Positions 59,935 through 64,000 of a stretch of DNA of 64,000 bases are shown here, one piece after another. The notes under the pieces are model-generated. The model searched no databases. It was not told where the DNA came from and was given only the letters and a program-made list of their open reading frames with translations. The position numbers were made by a program, and so were the translations under genes. Numbering within the stretch: position 1 is the stretch's first letter; every line of letters starts with the position of its first letter. The DNA is from Vibrio chagasii (GTDB lineage: Bacteria > Pseudomonadota > Gammaproteobacteria > Enterobacterales > Vibrionaceae), in assembly GCF_002954585.1 (NCBI RefSeq), contig NZ_MSCI01000002.1, positions 2,458,089-2,522,088 on the forward strand. Direction: 5' to 3'.

Positions 59935-60990
59935 GTGACTCCTTTCGCAACCGCCATATTAAATTGGTATGACGCTTACGGGCGCAAAGAATTACCTTGG
60001 CAACAAAACAAAACCGCCTACACCGTTTGGCTATCTGAAATCATGCTTCAGCAGACTCAGGTCACCACGGTGATTCCATACTACCAGCGCTTCTTGGAAC
60101 GTTTTCCAACAGTTATCGATCTAGCAAACGCCGAGCAAGATGAAGTACTCCATCTATGGACAGGGCTTGGTTACTACGCACGAGCTCGTAACCTACACAA
60201 AGCTGCCAAGATCGTCGCAGAGCAATATGGTGGGGAGTTTCCACTTTCCCTCGAAGAAATGAATGCGCTTCCAGGCATTGGTCGTTCAACAGCGGCAGCC
60301 GTTCTGTCCTCTGTTTACAAGCTCCCTCATGCGATCCTTGATGGTAACGTGAAGCGAACGCTTGCAAGAAGCTTTGCTGTCGGGGGCTGGCCTGGTCAAA
60401 AGAAGGTTGAAAACCAACTCTGGGAACACGCAGAGGCACACACACCAAAGCAAGATGTCGATAAGTACAATCAAGCTATGATGGATATGGGAGCAATGGT
60501 TTGTACTCGTAGCAAGCCTAAATGTACTCTGTGCCCAATTGAAAGCATGTGTGAAGCTAAGAAGCTCGATAGACAACTCGACTTCCCTGGCAAGAAACCA
60601 AAGAAAGAAAAACCAGTAAAAGAGACATGGTTTGTAATCCTGTATCACGATAATAAAGTATGGCTTGAACAGCGTCCTCAATCAGGTATCTGGGGAGGCT
60701 TATTCTGTTTCCCTCAAAATGAGAACGCAGAGATCGAACACCAATTGGATCTTCGTTCAATCAAAAACACAGATTCAATCAAAACCATGATTGCGTTTAG
60801 ACACACTTTCAGCCACTACCACTTAGATATCACACCAGTATTAGTAAAATTAGATAAACAACCAGATTTGATAATGGAAGGGACTAAAGGTCTCTGGTAT
60901 AACTTATCAAAACCAGAAGAAATTGGCCTAGCCGCTCCTGTAAAGCAGCTTATTGAAAGCCTACCCTTTGAACTGAATGATGACGTTTGA
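59935..60990 (+). CDS. mutY: Adenine DNA glycosylase MutY
   Basis: MutY removes adenine paired with 8-oxoguanine. The 351-residue product has the helix-hairpin-helix LPGIGRSTAAAVLS near 111-124 with catalytic Asp in AILDGNVKR near 135-143, the glutamate in EIMLQQTQVTTVIP near 36-49, and the iron-sulfur motif CTRSKPKCTLCPIESMC near 192-208 (C-x6-C-x2-C-x5-C). A C-terminal NUDIX-like 8-oxoG recognition domain follows. It starts with GTG at 59935; an ATG-TCG-TGA mini-frame overlaps the start. yggX follows. Confidence 0.96.
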   Translation: MTPFATAILNWYDAYGRKELPWQQNKTAYTVWLSEIMLQQTQVTTVIPYYQRFLERFPTVIDLANAEQDEVLHLWTGLGYYARARNLHKAAKIVAEQYGGEFPLSLEEMNALPGIGRSTAAAVLSSVYKLPHAILDGNVKRTLARSFAVGGWPGQKKVENQLWEHAEAHTPKQDVDKYNQAMMDMGAMVCTRSKPKCTLCPIESMCEAKKLDRQLDFPGKKPKKEKPVKETWFVILYHDNKVWLEQRPQSGIWGGLFCFPQNENAEIEHQLDLRSIKNTDSIKTMIAFRHTFSHYHLDITPVLVKLDKQPDLIMEGTKGLWYNLSKPEEIGLAAPVKQLIESLPFELNDDV

Positions 60991-61018
60991 ATCAACGAAC
61001 GCGATAAGAGGAACCACT

Positions 61019-61291
61019 ATGAGCCGCACTGTATTTTGTGCTCGCCTCCAGAAAGATGCTGAAGGCTTAGAATTTCAACTTTACCCAGGTGACTTAGGTA
61101 AGCGTATCTTTGACAACATCTCTAAAGAAGCTTGGGGACAATGGCAAAGCAAACAAACTATGCTTATCAATGAAAAGAAGCTGAACATGATGGACCCAGA
61201 ACATCGTAAACTTCTTGAAACTGAGATGGTTAACTTCCTTTTCGAAGGTAAAGATGTCGTTATTGATGGTTACACTCCACCAAGCGAATAA
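61019..61291 (+). CDS. yggX: Fe(2+)-trafficking protein YggX
   Basis: A 90-residue protein of the YggX family, which protects iron-sulfur clusters and is linked to MutY and SoxRS. The start MSRTVFCARLQKDAEGLEFQ contains the conserved Cys7, followed by YPGDLGKRIFDNISKEAWGQW near 23-43 and LLETEMVNFLFEGKD near 63-77. The ATG at 61019 is preferred to one at 60977 that overlaps mutY and adds 14 residues. It follows mutY as in E. coli, then mltC. Confidence 0.95.
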   Translation: MSRTVFCARLQKDAEGLEFQLYPGDLGKRIFDNISKEAWGQWQSKQTMLINEKKLNMMDPEHRKLLETEMVNFLFEGKDVVIDGYTPPSE

Positions 61292-61313
61292 GACATTTAT
61301 TTAAGCAAATTTT

Positions 61314-61349
61314 AATGACATCATGGTTTACGCTGCGATGTCATTTTTG
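61314..61349 (+). terminator. Terminator or attenuator between yggX and mltC
   Basis: AATGACATC and GATGTCATT form a 9-bp stem with a 14-nt loop, followed by TTTTG. It ends 11 nt before the mltC ATG, so the mltC leader would overlap it. Confidence 0.6.
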
Positions 61350-61360
61350 TATGAGGAACT

Positions 61361-62494
61361 ATGAAAAAGCTAAGTTACTTCCTAACCGCCATGCTACTCA
61401 CAGGTTGCAGTCGTGAGTTCGTTGAGAGCATTTATGATGTGAATTACGAGCCAACCAACCGATTCGTAAATAACTTGGCGGAGCTACCCGGTCAGTTTGA
61501 AAAAGATACAGGTGCATTAGACGCTTTGATCAATAGCTTTTCTGGCAATATCCAAAAGCGCTGGGGTAGTAGTGAAGTAAAAATGGCAGGTAAGAGTAAC
61601 TATGTGAAATATATAGATAATTACTTAAGCCGTTCAGAAGTAAACTTTAGCGAAGGCCTGATAACGGTAGAAACCGTCTCCTCTACAGAGCCTAAAAAAC
61701 ACCTCAAAAACGCCATTATGACAACGCTGCTTACGCCAGATGACCCAGCGCATGTCGATCTATTCTCTTCAAAAAGCATCAAGTTAGAAGGCAAACCTTT
61801 TCTCTACAATCAAGTTGTAGACCAAGAGAAGAAACCTATCCAATGGACATGGCGCGCCAACAAATTTGCTGATTACCTGATAGCTAACAACCTAAAAACC
61901 AAAGAAGTCGACTTTAAAAAAGCCTACTACGTTGAGATCCCTATGGTGGCCGATCACGCAAGCCAACGTAGTTACCAGTATGCCGATATCGTTCGACGCG
62001 CATCTAAACGTTATGACATCCCTGAAGACTTAATCTACGCAATCATCAAGACAGAGAGCAGCTTTAACCCGTATGCGGTGAGCTGGGCGAATGCATACGG
62101 CTTGATGCAAGTCGTGCCGAAAACAGCAGGTCGAGATGTCTTTAAGCTAGTCAAAAACAAACCTGGAGAGCCGACTCCCGAGTATTTATTTAACCCAGAA
62201 AACAACATTGATGCGGGTACTGCGTACTTTTACATCCTAAAAAATCGCTATTTGAAAGACGTTCAACACCCAACAACGCTCGAATACAGCATGATCTCAG
62301 CGTACAACGGTGGCACTGGTGGCGTACTCAATACCTTCAGCAAGGACAGAAAACGTGCAATGCGTGACTTAAACTCGCTGCAACCTAGCCAAGCTTACTG
62401 GGCACTAACCCAAAAACACCCGAATAAAGAATCGCGCCGTTACCTAGAAAAAGTAACAAAGTTCAAGAAAGATTTTAACCAAGGTAAAACGTAA
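61361..62494 (+). CDS. mltC: Membrane-bound lytic murein transglycosylase C
   Basis: MltC cleaves peptidoglycan with formation of 1,6-anhydro-muramic ends. The 377-residue lipoprotein has a signal with lipobox LTGC (Cys16), a DUF3393 domain (about 40-180) and the SLT catalytic domain near 205-350. The catalytic glutamate is in YAIIKTESSFNPYAVSWANA near 224-243, followed by YGLMQVVPKTAGRDVF and AYNGGTGGVLNTF near 320. It follows yggX, the same order as E. coli. Confidence 0.96.
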   Translation: MKKLSYFLTAMLLTGCSREFVESIYDVNYEPTNRFVNNLAELPGQFEKDTGALDALINSFSGNIQKRWGSSEVKMAGKSNYVKYIDNYLSRSEVNFSEGLITVETVSSTEPKKHLKNAIMTTLLTPDDPAHVDLFSSKSIKLEGKPFLYNQVVDQEKKPIQWTWRANKFADYLIANNLKTKEVDFKKAYYVEIPMVADHASQRSYQYADIVRRASKRYDIPEDLIYAIIKTESSFNPYAVSWANAYGLMQVVPKTAGRDVFKLVKNKPGEPTPEYLFNPENNIDAGTAYFYILKNRYLKDVQHPTTLEYSMISAYNGGTGGVLNTFSKDRKRAMRDLNSLQPSQAYWALTQKHPNKESRRYLEKVTKFKKDFNQGKT

Positions 62495-62557
62495 GCCTCA
62501 CTTTTGAATAAAAAAACAACTAACGAACGTTTTTTTTAATTATTTTCAAAAAAGGTG

Positions 62558-62586
62558 TTGACGGTTATGCAGAAAATCCGTTTAAT
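62558..62586 (+). promoter_or_regulatory. Promoter of the tRNA array
   Basis: TTGACG (62558-62563), a 17-nt spacer and TTTAAT (62581-62586) match the sigma-70 consensus well. A G/C-rich stretch (AGCGCTCCG) follows the -10, typical of stable-RNA promoters under (p)ppGpp control. The first tRNA starts at 62598. Confidence 0.75.
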
Positions 62587-62597
62587 AGCGCTCCGTT

Positions 62598-62673
62598 GCC
62601 CGGATAGCTCAGTCGGTAGAGCAGAGGATTGAAAATCCTCGTGTCGGTGGTTCGATTCCGCCTCCGGGCACCA
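62598..62673 (+). tRNA. tRNA-Phe (GAA), first copy
   Basis: A 76-nt cloverleaf: acceptor GCCCGGA pairs with TCCGGGC, the anticodon loop TTGAAAA has GAA, the T loop is TTCGATT, and CCA is encoded. Acceptor and anticodon stems differ from those of the two later Phe genes. Confidence 0.97.
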
Positions 62674-62747
62674 CAATTTGATTTGTTGGTGTCAACACTC
62701 TTTAACAGGGAGTAGCAGCACGGACAAAAGCACAAAGAATACAGTGT

Positions 62748-62823
<76 letters not shown>

Positions 62824-62830
62824 TTCTTTT

Positions 62831-62906
62831 GCCTCGATAGCTCAGTCGGTAGAGCAGCGGATTGAAAATCCGCGTGTCGGTGGTTCGATTCCGCCTCGAG
62901 GCACCA
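62831..62906 (+). tRNA. tRNA-Phe (GAA), unit 1
   Basis: A 76-nt cloverleaf: GCCTCGA acceptor pairs with TCGAGGC, anticodon GAA in TTGAAAA, encoded CCA. It differs from the first tRNA-Phe by compensated stem changes. Confidence 0.96.
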
Positions 62907-62945
62907 TTATTTGGTGTTTAACTTAAATTAGTTAACGCAAGTAAT

Positions 62946-63021
62946 TCCCCCTTAGTTCAGTTGGTAGAACGGCGGACTGTTAATCCGTATGTCGCAGGTT
63001 CGAGTCCCGCAGGGGGAGCCA
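62946..63021 (+). tRNA. tRNA-Asn (GTT), unit 1
   Basis: A 76-nt cloverleaf: TCCCCCT acceptor pairs with AGGGGGA, anticodon GTT in CTGTTAA, T loop TTCGAGT, encoded CCA. Confidence 0.97.
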
Positions 63022-63092
63022 TTTACAATTGAAGTGATTGATATCATTTCATATAAAACGAAGAGTAACGTCTTCAGTAAAAGATATAGTGT

Positions 63093-63168
<76 letters not shown>

Positions 63169-63175
63169 TTCTTTT

Positions 63176-63251
63176 GCCTCGATAGCTCAGTCGGTAGAGC
63201 AGCGGATTGAAAATCCGCGTGTCGGTGGTTCGATTCCGCCTCGAGGCACCA
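63176..63251 (+). tRNA. tRNA-Phe (GAA), unit 2
   Basis: Identical to the copy at 62831-62906; the isodecoder with GCCTCGA acceptor. Confidence 0.96.
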
Positions 63252-63290
63252 TTATTTGGTGTTTAACTTAAGTAAGTTAACGCAAGTAAT

Positions 63291-63366
63291 TCCCCCTTAG
63301 TTCAGTTGGTAGAACGGCGGACTGTTAATCCGTATGTCGCAGGTTCGAGTCCCGCAGGGGGAGCCA
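63291..63366 (+). tRNA. tRNA-Asn (GTT), unit 2
   Basis: Identical to the copy at 62946-63021; the last intact tRNA, followed by a terminator. Confidence 0.97.
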
Positions 63367-63371
63367 CATTC

Positions 63372-63402
63372 AAAAAGCCAAGTCGAAAGACTTGGCTTTT
63401 TT
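63372..63402 (+). terminator. Terminator of the tRNA array
   Basis: AAAAAGCCAAGTC and GACTTGGCTTTTTT form a perfect stem with the loop GAAA, 5 nt past the last tRNA. Confidence 0.92.
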
Positions 63403-63451
63403 CGTTTTAAGCTCCGACTTATTTGTACCAAATAAATGTCTCAGCCGAAAC

Positions 63452-63499
63452 GTCGGACCGTACTATCCGCCCACGTTGAGTCCCAACAGGGGGGAGCCA
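63452..63499 (+). pseudogene. Decayed 3' part of a tRNA-Asn gene
   Basis: From the anticodon stem onward the sequence still aligns with the tRNA-Asn above: CGGACC...ATCCG, then GTTGAGTCCCAACAG and GGGGAGCCA with CCA end. The T stem, anticodon and acceptor no longer fit a working tRNA. Like the intact copy it is followed by a terminator hairpin. Confidence 0.65.
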
Positions 63500-63504
63500 T
63501 TTTA

Positions 63505-63536
63505 GAAAAAGCCTCATCACATGATGAGGCTTTTTC
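63505..63536 (+). terminator. Second terminator, behind the tRNA-Asn relict
   Basis: GAAAAAGCCTCATC and GATGAGGCTTTTTC form a perfect stem with loop ACAT. Its place relative to the relict mirrors the first terminator. Confidence 0.88.
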
Positions 63537-63913
63537 GTATCTAGCGCTCCTGCTTTGTGTCAAAGTAATGTCTCAGCAAACTCGTTCCCCTTCTCCGGTC
63601 ACGTCGAACTCCAATACTGAAAAGCTCTTTCAATTCAGGCACGCATTAAATACTGAAACTGGGAAACAACCCTCTTCCATCGTATACCTCTGCTCAACGA
63701 CAATCTTTGACTAATACCTCTCCCTTACGCCCATTCTCAAGACGCAATCAAATACACAGAAGGTAACAAACTAGCGTTCTATTACTTTTTTTTCGTCGTA
63801 AATTTAATCTTCATCATGTTTTGATATCTTTCTAATATCTGCCCTACACGACTTAGATTAAGATTCGATGAAACATACCCAATATTTATTATTTAATTGC
63901 TGCGCGGGGAAAT
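63537..63913. other. Gap before the last gene
   Basis: 377 nt without a supported gene. The first 50 nt repeat, in degenerate form, the tail found after the first terminator (shared ATGTCTCAGC). The last 100 nt are A/T-rich and presumably carry the promoter of the gene at 63914. Confidence 0.5.
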
Positions 63914-64000
63914 ATGAAACTAAAAACGCAAGCTTACTTACTATCGGGCATCATTTTAGTCGCCCTACTAGCGTTGACCGCTACAGGTTTATGGACCTTA
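63914..64000 (+). CDS. N-terminus of a membrane protein, perhaps a methyl-accepting chemotaxis protein
   Basis: Cut by the window end after 29 codons. The visible part is one membrane segment after a short basic start (MKLKTQAYLLSGIILVALLA). This is the form of the first segment of Vibrio chemoreceptors and of other two-segment sensors. The ATG follows GGGGAAAT. No domain can be seen, so the assignment is tentative. Confidence 0.5.
   Translation, partial: MKLKTQAYLLSGIILVALLALTATGLWTL

Noticed and set aside
63436..63714. A 92-codon frame after the tRNA array
   Set aside because: It runs through a decayed tRNA and a terminator stem; composition is that of non-coding sequence.

Overview
This window is core-chromosome DNA of a gammaproteobacterium, most likely a Vibrio. 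Gene order follows two Escherichia coli blocks almost gene for gene: the pyrG-eno-relA-barA, lepA-era-recO and rpoE-rse regions, and the 65-67 min region from ygfX to mltC. Vibrio-type traits are a Dns-type nuclease gene beside rsmE-gshB, a pilT-pilU pair, a BarA/VarS kinase, a dense tRNA array, and dispersed hairpin repeats between genes. The species cannot be fixed from the sequence alone. I see no prophage, transposase, integron, CRISPR array or recognisable defence cassette.

Layout. 1-8.9 kb (minus): ispD (cut by the window edge), ftsB, eno, pyrG, mazG, relA, rlmD, with hairpin repeats of one family at 644-718, 859-959 and 5153-5247. 9.1-11.9 kb (plus): the barA/varS hybrid kinase. 12.0-21.3 kb (minus): acpS, pdxJ, recO, era, rnc, lepB, lepA, then rseC, rseB, rseA, rpoE with a sigma-E promoter. 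21.7-26.4 kb: nadB, ygfX-sdhE, ygfZ, a YbaK-like deacylase, a possible small RNA, and ytfK. 26.5-33.2 kb: ubiI-ubiH-ygfB (minus), then zapA, 6S RNA, fthC, rpiA, serA (plus). 33.3-41.1 kb: yggE, argP/argO, mscS, fbaA, pgk, epd and a small zinc-ribbon gene. 41.2-44.7 kb: tkt and metK, divergent around a met box. 45-50.6 kb: a DUF2189 membrane protein, sprT, dns, rsmE, gshB, yqgE, ruvX and a small lipoprotein. 50.7-62.5 kb: pilU-pilT, yggS-proC-yggT-yggU-DUF4426-rdgB-hemW, glutaminase, trmB, mutY, yggX, mltC. 62.6-63.5 kb: seven tRNA genes (Phe, then Thr-Phe-Asn twice) and a decayed tRNA-Asn. The window ends in the start of a membrane protein gene.

Functionally, the window holds much of lower glycolysis and the pentose-phosphate link (eno, pgk, fbaA, epd, tkt, rpiA), one-carbon and amino-acid genes (serA, fthC, metK, proC), ubiquinone hydroxylases, the envelope-stress operon, rRNA/tRNA maintenance, and two genes tied to (p)ppGpp (relA, ytfK).

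The signals of most interest lie between genes. They are: a shared LacI-family-like operator core (CAAACGTT type) upstream of rpiA, serA, fbaA and tkt; a terminator-like hairpin inside ygfX just after sdhE; a small-RNA-like transcript unit at 25740-25886; crossing inverted repeats in the nadB leader; a 24-nt copy of the eno 3' end behind eno; and tandem duplication and decay of tRNA units. No wholly new multi-gene system is visible.
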